DNA from: Paludibacterium paludis
Lineage (GTDB): Bacteria > Pseudomonadota > Gammaproteobacteria > Burkholderiales > Chromobacteriaceae
NCBI RefSeq assembly: GCF_018802605.1
Contig: NZ_CP069161.1
Coordinates: 3,596,001 to 3,660,000, forward strand
DNA: 64,000 nt
Direction: 5' to 3'
Under the pieces are notes generated by a model. It ran no database searches. It had not been told where the DNA came from and saw only the letters and a list, made by a program, of their open reading frames with translations. Each line of letters starts with the position of its first letter. Positions within the stretch are counted from its first letter, which is position 1. A program made the translations under genes and the position numbers. Shown here one piece after another: positions 35,268 to 44,554 of the stretch.

Positions 35268-37766
35268 ATGACCTCTTTCGTGCTTTCGCCGGACACCATT
35301 GCACTCGGAACCTGCGCTGCCGACAAAACAGAAGCCATTCTTCTGGCCGGTGAATTGTTGGTCGCGGCCGGACACATCGCCCCCGACTACGTGACGAGCC
35401 TGATGGCGCGAGAAAACGTGTCCGACACCTATCTTGACCATGGCGTCGCCATTCCGCACGGCCTGACGGCGGACCGGCACCTGATCCGCCGCACTGGCAT
35501 CGCCGTTCTGCAGCTTCCCGACGGCGTGGAGTGGGGAGAAAACCGGCGGGTTCGGCTGGTTATTGCCATAGCGGCCCAATCGGACGAGCACCTGAGCGTC
35601 CTGAAGCGATTGACTCGCCTCATCAACGATCCCGAACGTCTGTCCGCGCTGATCCACACGGCGGATCCCGGCCAGGTCATCGCCGCGTTGACCGGCGATG
35701 CCCCCGTCCAAACGATCGGCCAGGCTTCCGACCTCGACGCCGAATCATTCGAATGGATCCTCGACTACCCGAACGGTTTGCATGCGCGGCCAGCCAGCGA
35801 ATGGGTCAAAACAGCCCGCAGGCACGCCGGCGATATCCGCGTCAGCCGCGGCAATGAAAGGGCCGACGGCAAAAGCCTGCTCTCCCTCCTGCAGCTTGGT
35901 CTGGCATGCGGTGACACCTTACGCGTAGAGGCCGGAGGAGCCGGTGCGGCCGAAGCGCTCGCCAGGCTCAGGGACGTGATGCAAAAGCTGACCCGGGAGG
36001 AATGCAGTCATGCCGTCAGCGCCCTTGCCCCTGCGATGCAGACCAGCCAGGCCTGGCGTCCTGGAGCGCGTGCCGTGATATTGCGCGGGTTGAATGCCAG
36101 TCCGGGTTTTGTCATCGCGCCACTGCTGATCAGACCGCGCCAGAGCCGCGTGATCCCCGACCAGCCCATGTCACTCGGTGACGCCGGCCGACTGCTGGAC
36201 GCGGCGCTGGCCATCACCAGGGCGGAGTTGATCGCGCTTGGCGACACATCGGCGGCGCGGTTCGGCGCAGCGCAGGCAGGGATTTTCAAGGCCCAGGCGG
36301 AACTTCTGGGGGACACGGATCTGATCGGACTGTGCTGCCGGCTGATTGTCGAGGGGCACGGCCCGGCATACGCCTGGCAACAGGCCACGCACACCCTCGC
36401 CGACCGTTTGTCGTCAGTGGGAGTTCCGCTTCTTGCCGCGCGCGCGACCGATTTGCGCGACGTTTCGGAGCGCGTGCTGAGCCACCTCCTGCCGGACAGC
36501 GCTTCCCGCTCCCGATTCGACCTGCCGGAGGGGCGCTGGATACTCGTCGCCGAAGACCTGACACCCTCCGATACCGCGGAACTCGATCCGTCACGCATAG
36601 CGGGCATCGTCACCGTACATGGCGGCCCCACCTCGCACACCGCCATCCTCGCCCGCACGTTGAGCCTGCCCGCCCTCGTCGCGGCCGGCGACGCGGTCCT
36701 GGCTCTGGATAACGGCAAGGACGCCATCCTGGACGCGGCGACGGGGCGCTTGATTCTGCCGGGAGACAAGAGCGATCTGGAGTCCGCTCGCGACTGGATG
36801 GGAACCTTGAGCGAGCGGCAAGCCCGCGATGCGGACTCCCGACAACTGCCCGCCATCACCACGGACGGATGCCGTCTTGAGATCGGCGTCAATCTCAATC
36901 GCCCAGCTCAGGTCAAGGAAGCGCTGGAATTCGGCGCGGAGGGCGTCGGCCTGATGCGAACCGAATTCCTGTTCCTGGAGAGCGACCATCTGCCCGGCGA
37001 AGAAGAACAGCTTGCCACCTACTTTTCCATGCAGGATGCGCTGGACGGCCGGGAACTGATCGTGCGGCTGCTGGACATCGGCGGCGATAAACAGGTGCCT
37101 CACCTTGCCCTGCCCCGTGAAGACAACCCGTTCCTGGGAGTGAGGGGCATCCGCCTGCTGCTGCGGCGCCCGGATTTGCTCGAACCGCAACTGCGCGCGC
37201 TTTACCGGGCCGCGCTCAGCGGCCGGCCGCTTTCCATTCTTTTTCCCATGATTTCGACACTCGCCGAGGTCAACGATCTCAAAACCGAATGCGAGCGCAT
37301 TCGCGGCGAACTTGGCGCGCCCCGCGTGGATCTGGGCATCATGATCGAAGTACCCGCCGCGGCCGCCATGGCCGATCAGCTCGCCGCCCATGTCGATTTT
37401 TTCTCGATCGGCACCAATGACCTGACCCAGTACGTGCTCGCCATCGATCGCCAGCATCCCGAACTGGCCGCCCAGGCTGACAGCCTGCATCCCGCTGTTC
37501 TGCGCCTGATCCGGCAAACAATCGACGGCGCGCGTCTTCACCAGCGCCGCATCGGGGTTTGTGGGGGCCTGGCCGGAGACCCGCTGGGCGCGGCCTTGCT
37601 CGCGGGGCTCGGGGTGGATGCGCTCTCGATGAGCGCCGGGGACATACCGGCTGTGAAAGCCATGCTGCGCAATCACTCCATGGAAGAGCTGCAGCGTGCG
37701 GCACTCCGTAGCTTGTCGTGTGCCGATGCCGGCGAGGTCCGACGTATCGCGGAGGAACTGGCATGA
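35268..37766 (+). CDS. fruB: Fructose PTS multiphosphoryl protein (EIIA-HPr-EI fusion)
   Basis: 832 residues in three domains. EIIA-Fru (1-145) has His64 in GVAIPHG. HPr (about 160-250) has His172 in NGLHARPAS. Enzyme I (about 268-832) has phospho-His457 in GGPTSHTAILAR, the PEP-binding GVGLMRTEFLFLES and Cys765 in GVCGGLAGD. The whole cytoplasmic phosphate relay from PEP to fructose is thus one polypeptide, delivered to FruA. The start at 35268 has AGGAGA upstream. The stop overlaps fruK as ATGA. Its own EI and HPr make this route independent of the general PTS. Confidence 0.97.
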   Translation: MTSFVLSPDTIALGTCAADKTEAILLAGELLVAAGHIAPDYVTSLMARENVSDTYLDHGVAIPHGLTADRHLIRRTGIAVLQLPDGVEWGENRRVRLVIAIAAQSDEHLSVLKRLTRLINDPERLSALIHTADPGQVIAALTGDAPVQTIGQASDLDAESFEWILDYPNGLHARPASEWVKTARRHAGDIRVSRGNERADGKSLLSLLQLGLACGDTLRVEAGGAGAAEALARLRDVMQKLTREECSHAVSALAPAMQTSQAWRPGARAVILRGLNASPGFVIAPLLIRPRQSRVIPDQPMSLGDAGRLLDAALAITRAELIALGDTSAARFGAAQAGIFKAQAELLGDTDLIGLCCRLIVEGHGPAYAWQQATHTLADRLSSVGVPLLAARATDLRDVSERVLSHLLPDSASRSRFDLPEGRWILVAEDLTPSDTAELDPSRIAGIVTVHGGPTSHTAILARTLSLPALVAAGDAVLALDNGKDAILDAATGRLILPGDKSDLESARDWMGTLSERQARDADSRQLPAITTDGCRLEIGVNLNRPAQVKEALEFGAEGVGLMRTEFLFLESDHLPGEEEQLATYFSMQDALDGRELIVRLLDIGGDKQVPHLALPREDNPFLGVRGIRLLLRRPDLLEPQLRALYRAALSGRPLSILFPMISTLAEVNDLKTECERIRGELGAPRVDLGIMIEVPAAAAMADQLAAHVDFFSIGTNDLTQYVLAIDRQHPELAAQADSLHPAVLRLIRQTIDGARLHQRRIGVCGGLAGDPLGAALLAGLGVDALSMSAGDIPAVKAMLRNHSMEELQRAALRSLSCADAGEVRRIAEELA

Positions 37767-38716
37767 GCGCACCAGTCCTGACCATCACCCTGAATCCGGC
37801 GATAGACCAGACCGTCATTCTTCCCCAGTTGTGCGCCGGCAGCGTCAATCTGGCCGAGAGCAGCCAGTGCGCGGCCGGCGGCAAGGGAATCAATGTCGCC
37901 GCATGCCTCGCCGATCTTGGTATCCCTGTCGCGGCAGGCGGCTTTCTCGGTAAACGCAATGAAGATCTGTTCCGGGAGCTGTTCAACCTCAAGGGAATCG
38001 ATGACCATTTCGTCCGGCTGGACGGCAATACCCGGACCAACCTCAAGCTGGTCAACCGGACCCGGGAAGAAACCACCGATATCAACCTGCCGGGGTTTCC
38101 CGTCCCCCGCGAAGCCATCCGCCGTCTTTACGACAGCATCGGCTCGCTGGCGCAATCCGGGCATCTTGTCGCGTTGTGCGGCAGTCTCCCTGCCGATCTT
38201 GACGCGGGAGTCTGGGCGCAGCTTGTCGCCGCCTTCAAGGCAAGACGCTGTACGGTATTGCTCGACACAAGCGGCGAAGCGCTAAAGCGCGCACTGGCCA
38301 TGCCGCCTCACGACCTGCCGGACATCATCAAGCCGAACCTCAGCGAGCTCGAAGAATGGGCCGGAACGGCTCTGCCAAACACCGCCTCGTTACTCGCAGT
38401 CGCCAGGGAACTTTGCCAAACCGGCGTCGACCTGGTGGCGGTGTCACTCGGCGAAGAAGGCGCCTTGCTGGTGCGCGGTGATGAAGTACTCCACGCGCGA
38501 TTGGCCGCCTCACGTGTCGCAAGCACGGTAGGAGCGGGGGACGCCATGGTCGCCGGTCTTCTTGCCGCACGGCGCGCGGGCCTCGATCTTGCCGCCAGTG
38601 CACGCCGCGCGGTGGCCGCCGCGGTCGGTAAACTCGCCCGCCTGGGGCCGCATCTTCCCGATGCGGCCACCTTGGCGGCGTTGGAGCAACGCGTTCAAAT
38701 CCGGGCATTGCGATAA
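37763..38716 (+). CDS. fruK: 1-phosphofructokinase
   Basis: 317 residues, PfkB/ribokinase fold. TITLNPAIDQTV at the N-terminus, GGKGINVAACLADLG as substrate/Mg motif and STVGAGDAMVAGLLA with the catalytic Asp identify it. It converts fructose 1-phosphate, the product of FruA transport, to fructose 1,6-bisphosphate. ATG overlaps the fruB stop; GGAGG lies 8 nt upstream inside fruB. Confidence 0.96.
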   Translation: MSAPVLTITLNPAIDQTVILPQLCAGSVNLAESSQCAAGGKGINVAACLADLGIPVAAGGFLGKRNEDLFRELFNLKGIDDHFVRLDGNTRTNLKLVNRTREETTDINLPGFPVPREAIRRLYDSIGSLAQSGHLVALCGSLPADLDAGVWAQLVAAFKARRCTVLLDTSGEALKRALAMPPHDLPDIIKPNLSELEEWAGTALPNTASLLAVARELCQTGVDLVAVSLGEEGALLVRGDEVLHARLAASRVASTVGAGDAMVAGLLAARRAGLDLAASARRAVAAAVGKLARLGPHLPDAATLAALEQRVQIRALR

Positions 38717-38746
38717 CCGGATCACCTTACCCCGAGGAGATACAAC

Positions 38747-40405
38747 ATGGCGACCATCACTGTTGTCATCGCAGAAAAACACCGGCCGGCGCAAACGCTG
38801 CTGGCCGCGGAAGCACTCAAGGCGGCGGCGCGAGCGGAGGGCCACAGCCTGACGCTTTCCACACCGGACAATGCCGCCGCCGATGCTGCGCGCGCGGATC
38901 TGGCCTTGTGGGTGGGTCCGGTATCGGAACCCTTCACCGCCAGCCGCTTCACCGAAGCCACTCTCGATAGCGTACTGGAAGACCCCAAGGGAATTTTGTC
39001 CTCCCTGCTCGCTCCGCCACGACAAGGCGGGGCACTAAGACTCGCTGCCGTCACATCATGTCCCACCGGTATAGCCCATACGTTCATGGCAGCGGAGGGG
39101 TTGATCCAGGCGGCGCAAGCGCTCGGTCATACCATCCATGTCGAAACACAAGGCTCTGTCGGCGCTCAGGACACTCTCAGCGCGGAACAGATCCGCGATG
39201 CGGACATCGTGATCATCGCCGCCGACACGCAGGTCGGGACGGACCGGTTTGCCGGCAAACGGATTTTCAAGACATCAACGAAATCCGCCATCCATAACGG
39301 CCAAGCCCTGATCCGCGAAGCGATCGACAAAGCCGCTGTCGCAACGCCCGGCGCTACCTCGGCCGCTTCGCCCTCCGACACAGACACGGCACGCCCCGGT
39401 CCCTACAAGCACCTGATGACCGGGGTCTCCTTCATGCTGCCTTTTGTGGTCGCTGGCGGCATCTTGATCGCGATAGCTTTCGCGCTGGGAGGGATCTATG
39501 CGTACGACGATGCGCACAAGGGCACGCTGGCATGGGCCCTGTTCCAGATCGGCGCCAAATCCGCCTTTGCCCTGATGGTCCCGATCCTGGCCGGCTATAT
39601 CGCCTTTTCCGTGGCGGACAGACCGGGATTGGCGCCGGGCATGGTTGGCGGCATGCTGGCCGCGAGCCTGGGATCGGGCTTTCTCGGCGGGATAGCCGCG
39701 GGCTTCATCGCGGGTTATGGCACCCGGTGGCTTAACCGGTTCATCAGGCTGCCGCAGCAGCTCGAGGGACTCAAACCTGTGCTGATCCTGCCTGTATTGG
39801 GATCCTTGCTGGTCGGACTGTTGATGATTTACGTGATCGGACAGCCGGTGGCCATTGCGCTTGCCGCGCTCACCGGCTGGCTGCAGGGCATGCAAAGCGC
39901 CAGCGCCATCGTTCTGGGCGTTCTGATCGGAGCGATGATGGCCTTCGACATGGGGGGGCCCGTCAACAAAGCCGCGTACGCCTTCAGCACAGGGTTGATC
40001 GCCAGTCAGGTCTACACCCCGATGGCCGCCGCCATGGCCGCCGGCATGACCCCGCCCCTCGGCATTGCCCTGGCCACCAAATTGTTCGCCGATCGTTTCA
40101 CCGCCGATGAGCGGGAAGCCGGAAAAGCCACCGCCATACTGGGTCTCGCCTTTATCAGCGAAGGGGCCATCCCGTACGCCGCACGCGACCCTTTGCGCGT
40201 CATTCCGTCGCTGATGGTCGGATCGGCCACGGCCGCCGCCATCTCGATGGGGTTCGGCGTGGAGTTGAAGGTCCCGCACGGTGGCATCTTCGTCTTGCCG
40301 ATTCCCAATGCCGTCGGGCATCTGGGCGGCTATCTGCTGGCGCTGACCACCGGAACGGTTCTGACCGCTCTGATGATACGGCTGCTAAAGAAACCCGCGG
40401 TTTGA
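38747..40405 (+). CDS. fruA: Fructose-specific PTS permease EIIBC
   Basis: 552 residues. A degenerate EIIB' domain (1-95, lacking the active Cys) precedes EIIB with phospho-Cys105 in VTSCPTGIAHTFMAAEG, then an EIIC membrane domain (about 215-550) with eight or more helices and MAFDMGGPVNKAAYAF and ISEGAIPYAARDPLRVIPS. It imports fructose as fructose 1-phosphate. The ribosome site GAGGAGA precedes the ATG, 30 bp after fruK. A strong terminator follows. Confidence 0.96.
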   Translation: MATITVVIAEKHRPAQTLLAAEALKAAARAEGHSLTLSTPDNAAADAARADLALWVGPVSEPFTASRFTEATLDSVLEDPKGILSSLLAPPRQGGALRLAAVTSCPTGIAHTFMAAEGLIQAAQALGHTIHVETQGSVGAQDTLSAEQIRDADIVIIAADTQVGTDRFAGKRIFKTSTKSAIHNGQALIREAIDKAAVATPGATSAASPSDTDTARPGPYKHLMTGVSFMLPFVVAGGILIAIAFALGGIYAYDDAHKGTLAWALFQIGAKSAFALMVPILAGYIAFSVADRPGLAPGMVGGMLAASLGSGFLGGIAAGFIAGYGTRWLNRFIRLPQQLEGLKPVLILPVLGSLLVGLLMIYVIGQPVAIALAALTGWLQGMQSASAIVLGVLIGAMMAFDMGGPVNKAAYAFSTGLIASQVYTPMAAAMAAGMTPPLGIALATKLFADRFTADEREAGKATAILGLAFISEGAIPYAARDPLRVIPSLMVGSATAAAISMGFGVELKVPHGGIFVLPIPNAVGHLGGYLLALTTGTVLTALMIRLLKKPAV

Positions 40406-40425
40406 GGCCAGCACACGACGCAAAT

Positions 40426-40457
40426 GAAAAAAGCCGGCTTTGGAAAGCCGGCTTTTT
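40426..40457. terminator. Bidirectional intrinsic terminator between fruA and tRNA-fMet
   Basis: AAGCCGGCTT-TGG-AAGCCGGCTT with A-run on the left and TTTTTT on the right. It ends fruA on the plus strand and the initiator tRNA transcript on the minus strand. Confidence 0.93.
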
Positions 40458-40466
40458 TCTGTAACC

Positions 40467-40543
<77 letters not shown>

Positions 40544-40556
40544 TCTGAGGAAATGA

Positions 40557-40585
40557 ATAATATTACAACCGCGATGTCACGTCAA
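40557..40585 (-). promoter_or_regulatory. Promoter of tRNA-fMet
   Basis: TTGACG (40585-40580), 17 bp, TATTAT (40562-40557) on the minus strand, 14 bp from the tRNA 5' end. A strong stable-RNA-like promoter, though the discriminator is not clearly G+C-rich. Confidence 0.75.
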
Positions 40586-40661
40586 GTTTCTGAGCAAAAA
40601 AACTTTCCGTCACCGATGCCCCGCCATTGCCCTGTGGCATGGAAGCCGCATCGACTGGCAA

Positions 40662-41279
40662 TTAGCGGATATTCTGCTCTTTCTTCACCTTCATGATCAT
40701 CTCGACCATGTTCGGGATGAGCTTTTCCGGACCAAAGGTCTTCAGCGCATATTTGCCGCCCACCACGATGGTCGGGGTGCCTTCGATCGAATAATCGCGC
40801 GTTGCCTGGGTCCAGCGCGCCACCTCGGCGTTCACGCCGAAGGATTTATACGTTTGCATGAACTGCGGTACGTTGACTCCCGGACGGCCCTTCAGCCACT
40901 CGGCGAGAATCGCCTCGTCGCCCAGGTTCATGCGCTTGTTCATCACCGCATCAAACGCATCGGCATGCAAGCGAGGTTCGGTTCCGGTCGCCTGCTCCGT
41001 CGCGTAGAGGCGGGCCAGGCCTTCCATCGGCTTTTGCCACACAACATGCACCCGCTTGAACTCGACAAACGCCGGCTTCTTCTTGAGCCAGGCGTTCATC
41101 GCCGGCTCGAGCTTCAGACAATGGATGCAACCATACTGGAAAAACTCCAGCACTTCGACCTTCCTGGGATTCGACACCGGTTGCGGAGCCGGCAAGAGAT
41201 CGTAATCCTGCCCCTGTTGTATGGCCGCGTTCGCGGCGCCGGAAAGCATCATCAGGGCAAGGAGGAACATTTTTTTCAT
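40662..41279 (-). CDS. dsbA: Thiol:disulfide interchange protein DsbA
   Basis: 205 residues. A signal peptide (1-19, cut after AANA) is followed by a thioredoxin fold with an inserted helical domain. The active site is CIHC (Cys51-Cys54) in FFQYGCIHCLKLEP, instead of the usual CPHC, and the cis-Pro is in GTPTIVVGG. It introduces disulfides into exported proteins, a need shared by pilus and secretion components. The ATG at 41279 is preceded by a purine-poor leader; the frame to 41324 lacks a signal peptide. It lies 16 bp after the SPOR-domain gene. Confidence 0.93.
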   Translation of the reverse strand: MKKMFLLALMMLSGAANAAIQQGQDYDLLPAPQPVSNPRKVEVLEFFQYGCIHCLKLEPAMNAWLKKKPAFVEFKRVHVVWQKPMEGLARLYATEQATGTEPRLHADAFDAVMNKRMNLGDEAILAEWLKGRPGVNVPQFMQTYKSFGVNAEVARWTQATRDYSIEGTPTIVVGGKYALKTFGPEKLIPNMVEMIMKVKKEQNIR

Positions 41280-41295
41280 CGGGAATATCTCCGGA

Positions 41296-42027
41296 TCAAT
41301 TATCCATTCTGACGGCGGTCGCATTGATGCCGTCAGCCTTCAGTTGGGAGCGCAGCCTTTCCATGTCTTCCGGACGGGAGAAAGGACCGACGCGGACGCG
41401 ATGCACCATTCCCTTGCCCGGCAGGGTCACGGACTGGATCTTCGCCTCGACGCCGACCATGGCAAGTTTTGCTTTCATGTTGTCAGCATCATCCTGGTTT
41501 TGGAAAGATCCCAACTGCAACCAGACCGATTTGGCAGCGGAAGAGGCGTTTGGTTCCTGGGACGATTTCGCCGAGCCCTCCGGTTGAGGAGCGACAGCAT
41601 CGCCGTTGCCGGGAAGAATCTTGTAGAAGTCGAAGCGCTGACCATCCTTGCCCTTGGCGCTCTTGTCCGCCGGGGGGGTGACGGGCTTGGCCGCGGGTTG
41701 CGATGCCTGCGGCGTTGCCGGAGGCTGAACAACCGGGGCCGGGGCGCTTCCGGCATCGGCGGAGGCATCCTTGTTCATCAGGCGGGTTCCTGGCGCCAGC
41801 AATTCGGCAGCGCTTTCGGCGACTCCGGCGGAGGCCGTTTGCGGCGCCTTGGCCGTTGTCTGCCGCGGCGATTTGTTCAGGTACCAGACAACGCCGCCGA
41901 TCGAAGCCACCCCGATGATGAGACCGAGCAGAAGGCCCGTCCAGAGTCCGCCGCCGTTGCTTCCCTTGCGTGCAGGCCGTCGGGAAGTCGTCGCTCGTGA
42001 ACCGTTTTTCAAATCGCGATTAGCCAT
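41296..42027 (-). CDS. SPOR-domain membrane protein (FtsN/DedD-like)
   Basis: 243 residues. A basic cytoplasmic N-terminus (residues 1-28) and one transmembrane helix (LWTGLLLGLIIGVASIGGVVWYL, about 28-50) precede a Pro/Ala/Lys-rich periplasmic linker and a C-terminal SPOR domain (about 168-243, VWLQLGSFQNQDDADNMKAKL ... VHRVRVGPFSRPEDMERLRSQLKADG). The SPOR domain binds denuded septal glycan, so it likely acts in division. The architecture is that of FtsN in betaproteobacteria. I used the ATG at 42027 over a TTG one codon earlier. Upstream of dsbA on the same strand. Confidence 0.85.
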   Translation of the reverse strand: MANRDLKNGSRATTSRRPARKGSNGGGLWTGLLLGLIIGVASIGGVVWYLNKSPRQTTAKAPQTASAGVAESAAELLAPGTRLMNKDASADAGSAPAPVVQPPATPQASQPAAKPVTPPADKSAKGKDGQRFDFYKILPGNGDAVAPQPEGSAKSSQEPNASSAAKSVWLQLGSFQNQDDADNMKAKLAMVGVEAKIQSVTLPGKGMVHRVRVGPFSRPEDMERLRSQLKADGINATAVRMDN

Positions 42028-42217
42028 CAATTCTTTCCACTGTCTTGCTGTCTGTCATTGTGTACCGGCCGAGCGCCGGTTTATCTCCCCCGCGGGGCGC
42101 AAAAAGCGCACGAGAGCCCGCCTCGCGCGTCAACGGGCGATTTTACCCGCTTCAACGGGGTTTTGCTCGAAAAGCGGACGCGCGCCGGCAAATTAGGCGC
42201 AACGACAAGGACTTCGC

Positions 42218-42505
42218 TCAGGAATGGCCCTGGCTGGCTTCCTCTTCCACGTTCTGCTGGCCCGCCTCGGGAAACAGAACGGATTCGACATGGGCCAGAC
42301 GCGCTTCAAGGGCGGCGAGCTTCTCGCGGGTGCGCGTCAGCACCTCCTGCTGGACATCGAACTCTTCTCGCGTCACCAGATCCATTTTGGTGAATGTCGC
42401 CGCCATCATGGCACGCATGTTTTTCTCGATATCCCTCGCAGGACTGGCCGCGATCGTCTCGCTGATCTTGGCTGAAATCTCATCGAACAGTTTCTGGCTC
42501 AACAT
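42218..42505 (-). CDS. ubiK: Ubiquinone biosynthesis accessory factor UbiK
   Basis: 95 residues, all helical. MLSQKLFDEISAKISETIAASPARDIEKNMRAMMAATFTKMDLVTREEFDVQQEVLTRTREKL and a C-terminal coiled coil match UbiK (YqiC, BMFP family), which with UbiJ promotes aerobic ubiquinone synthesis. GAGGAG sits 6 nt before the ATG at 42505, deciding this start over the ATG at 42511. Divergent from glnK. Confidence 0.92.
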   Translation of the reverse strand: MLSQKLFDEISAKISETIAASPARDIEKNMRAMMAATFTKMDLVTREEFDVQQEVLTRTREKLAALEARLAHVESVLFPEAGQQNVEEEASQGHS

Positions 42506-42583
42506 GGCCATCTCCTCTTTTGCGGTCGGTTCTGATCCGCCTGAGTGTAGCAAAAAGCGCAATCGGCTGCAGAACCTGAACTG

Positions 42584-42598
42584 GCACCATTACCGTGC
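42584..42598. promoter_or_regulatory. NtrC-like site 1 upstream of glnK
   Basis: GCACCATTACCGTGC fits the NtrC half-site arrangement GCAC-N7-GTGC exactly. It lies about 133 bp upstream of the predicted sigma-54 start, a usual distance for NtrC enhancers. Confidence 0.6.
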
Positions 42599-42615
42599 GC
42601 ACCGCTGGCATCGCC

Positions 42616-42630
42616 GCGCTATAACAGTGC
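42616..42630. promoter_or_regulatory. NtrC-like site 2 upstream of glnK
   Basis: GCGCTATAACAGTGC matches GCAC-N7-GTGC with one mismatch. It begins 32 bp after site 1, about three helical turns, placing both sites on the same face of DNA as needed for cooperative NtrC binding. Confidence 0.55.
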
Positions 42631-42703
42631 ATGAACAGGCCGCGAACCCGGTAAATCTTCATGCAAGCCTGTTGTCATGTCAGATGAGAGCCCCGGTTTT
42701 GTG

Positions 42704-42720
42704 TTGGCACGCTTTGTGCA
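42704..42720 (+). promoter_or_regulatory. Sigma-54 promoter of glnK-amtB
   Basis: TTGGCACGCTTTGTGCA has GG (-24) and GC (-12) with exactly 10 bp between and the TTGGCACG half intact. Predicted start near 42731, giving a leader of about 47 nt. Confidence 0.85.
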
Positions 42721-42744
42721 AAGCAGCAGACAGCAGGTAAATGA

Positions 42745-43116
<372 letters not shown>

Positions 43117-43155
43117 CCACACTAAAACAATACCTACGACAAAGGGACACTCACG

Positions 43156-44469
43156 ATGAAAGCGTTCACCAAGACAGCGATCTCGCTGTACCTTCTCGCG
43201 ACAGCGCTGCCGGCTCTGGCCGACGGCCCTGCCGGCCCCGCGCTCGCGGAAGGCAAGGTCATCAATGCGGGCGATACCTCCTGGATGCTGATTTCCACCG
43301 CGCTGGTCCTGTTCATGACCATTCCCGGACTCGCGCTCTTTTACGGCGGAATGGTCCGCAAGAAGAACGTACTGGCGACCCTGATGCAGAGCTTCGCCGT
43401 GACAGCCCTGGTCACCGTGCTGTGGATCGTGGCCGGTTACAGCCTGGCCTTCACGGTCGGCACGCCCTGGCTCGGCTCTCTTGACCGTTTTCTGCTCGAT
43501 GGCATGGTCTACATCAAGGATACAGGTAAACTGACCGTGCACCCGCTCGCAGGAACCATTCCCGAATCGGTATTCATGATGTTCCAGATGACCTTCGCCA
43601 TCATCACTCCGGCGCTCATCACGGGGGCGTTTGCCGAAAGGATGAAGTTTTCCGCGATGCTGGTCTTCATGACTTTGTGGTCACTGCTGGTCTATACCCC
43701 GGTCGCGCACTGGGTCTGGGGACCAGGAGGATGGATGGCTGACAAGGGGGTCCTGGACTTCGCCGGCGGCACCGTCGTGCACATCAACGCCGGTATCGCC
43801 GGTCTGGTCTGCGCACTGGTGATGGGCAAGCGCCTTGGTTATGGCAGGGAAGCCATGGCACCGCACAATCTGGTGCTCACGCTGGTCGGCGCTTCCATGC
43901 TGTGGGTTGGCTGGTTCGGTTTCAACGCGGGTTCCGCCGCCGCGGCCGATGGCAGGGCGGGGCTCGCCATGGTGACAACCCAGGTCGCCACAGCCGTCGC
44001 GGCGCTGGCCTGGACATTCGCGGAATGGTTCGCCAAGAAGAAACCGTCGGTACTCGGCATCGCCTCCGGAGCAGTCGCGGGTCTTGTCGCCATCACGCCC
44101 GCCGCGGGATTCGTGGACATCAAAGGCGCGCTGCTCATCGGTCTTGTCGCCGGCATCGTGTGCTTTTGGGGCGCCACGACCCTTAAGCACAAGCTCGGGT
44201 ACGACGACTCGCTGGATGCCTTCGGAGTGCATGGCATAGGAGGGATTGTCGGTGCGCTCCTGACCGGCATATTTGCGGTAAAAAGCATTGGCGGGGTTGA
44301 AGGCAGTCTTGCCGCCCAGGCCCTGGGCGTCGTCGTCACTGCGGCGTATTGCGCTGTCGTGACCTTCGTCTTGCTAAAGCTCGTCGATCTGGTCATCGGT
44401 CTGCGCGTCGCAGAAGACGAGGAGCGCGAGGGACTGGACCTGGTCCTGCACGGGGAGCGGGTCGAATAG
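43156..44469 (+). CDS. amtB: Ammonium transporter AmtB
   Basis: 437 residues. Signal peptide (1-22, cut after ALA), then eleven membrane helices. Pore residues are recognisable: the twin His in HWVWGPGGWM and FGVHGIGGIVGALLTGIFA, and the ammonium gate region GFNAGSAAAADGRAGLA. It conducts ammonium into the cytoplasm and is controlled by GlnK. Ends at a strong terminator. Confidence 0.97.
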   Translation: MKAFTKTAISLYLLATALPALADGPAGPALAEGKVINAGDTSWMLISTALVLFMTIPGLALFYGGMVRKKNVLATLMQSFAVTALVTVLWIVAGYSLAFTVGTPWLGSLDRFLLDGMVYIKDTGKLTVHPLAGTIPESVFMMFQMTFAIITPALITGAFAERMKFSAMLVFMTLWSLLVYTPVAHWVWGPGGWMADKGVLDFAGGTVVHINAGIAGLVCALVMGKRLGYGREAMAPHNLVLTLVGASMLWVGWFGFNAGSAAAADGRAGLAMVTTQVATAVAALAWTFAEWFAKKKPSVLGIASGAVAGLVAITPAAGFVDIKGALLIGLVAGIVCFWGATTLKHKLGYDDSLDAFGVHGIGGIVGALLTGIFAVKSIGGVEGSLAAQALGVVVTAAYCAVVTFVLLKLVDLVIGLRVAEDEEREGLDLVLHGERVE

Positions 44470-44493
44470 CGCATCTGCGCAAGGCAAAAGAAA

Positions 44494-44525
44494 GGGGGGC
44501 GCCTTGGCGCCCCCCTTGTGACTCT
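44494..44525. terminator. Terminator between amtB and sspB
   Basis: GGGGGGCGCC-TT-GGCGCCCCCC, a perfect 10-bp stem, with TT following on the plus strand and AAAG on the left, giving CTTT on the minus strand. Shared by convergent amtB and sspB. Confidence 0.8.
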
Positions 44526-44554
44526 TCGCGGCAAAACATCCGCCGCGTCGCAGC

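Noticed and set aside
42584..42604. Sigma-54-like TGGCAC at 42582
   Set aside because: The distance from GG to the next GC is 12, not 10; the sequence fits an NtrC site better. The true promoter is at 42704-42720.
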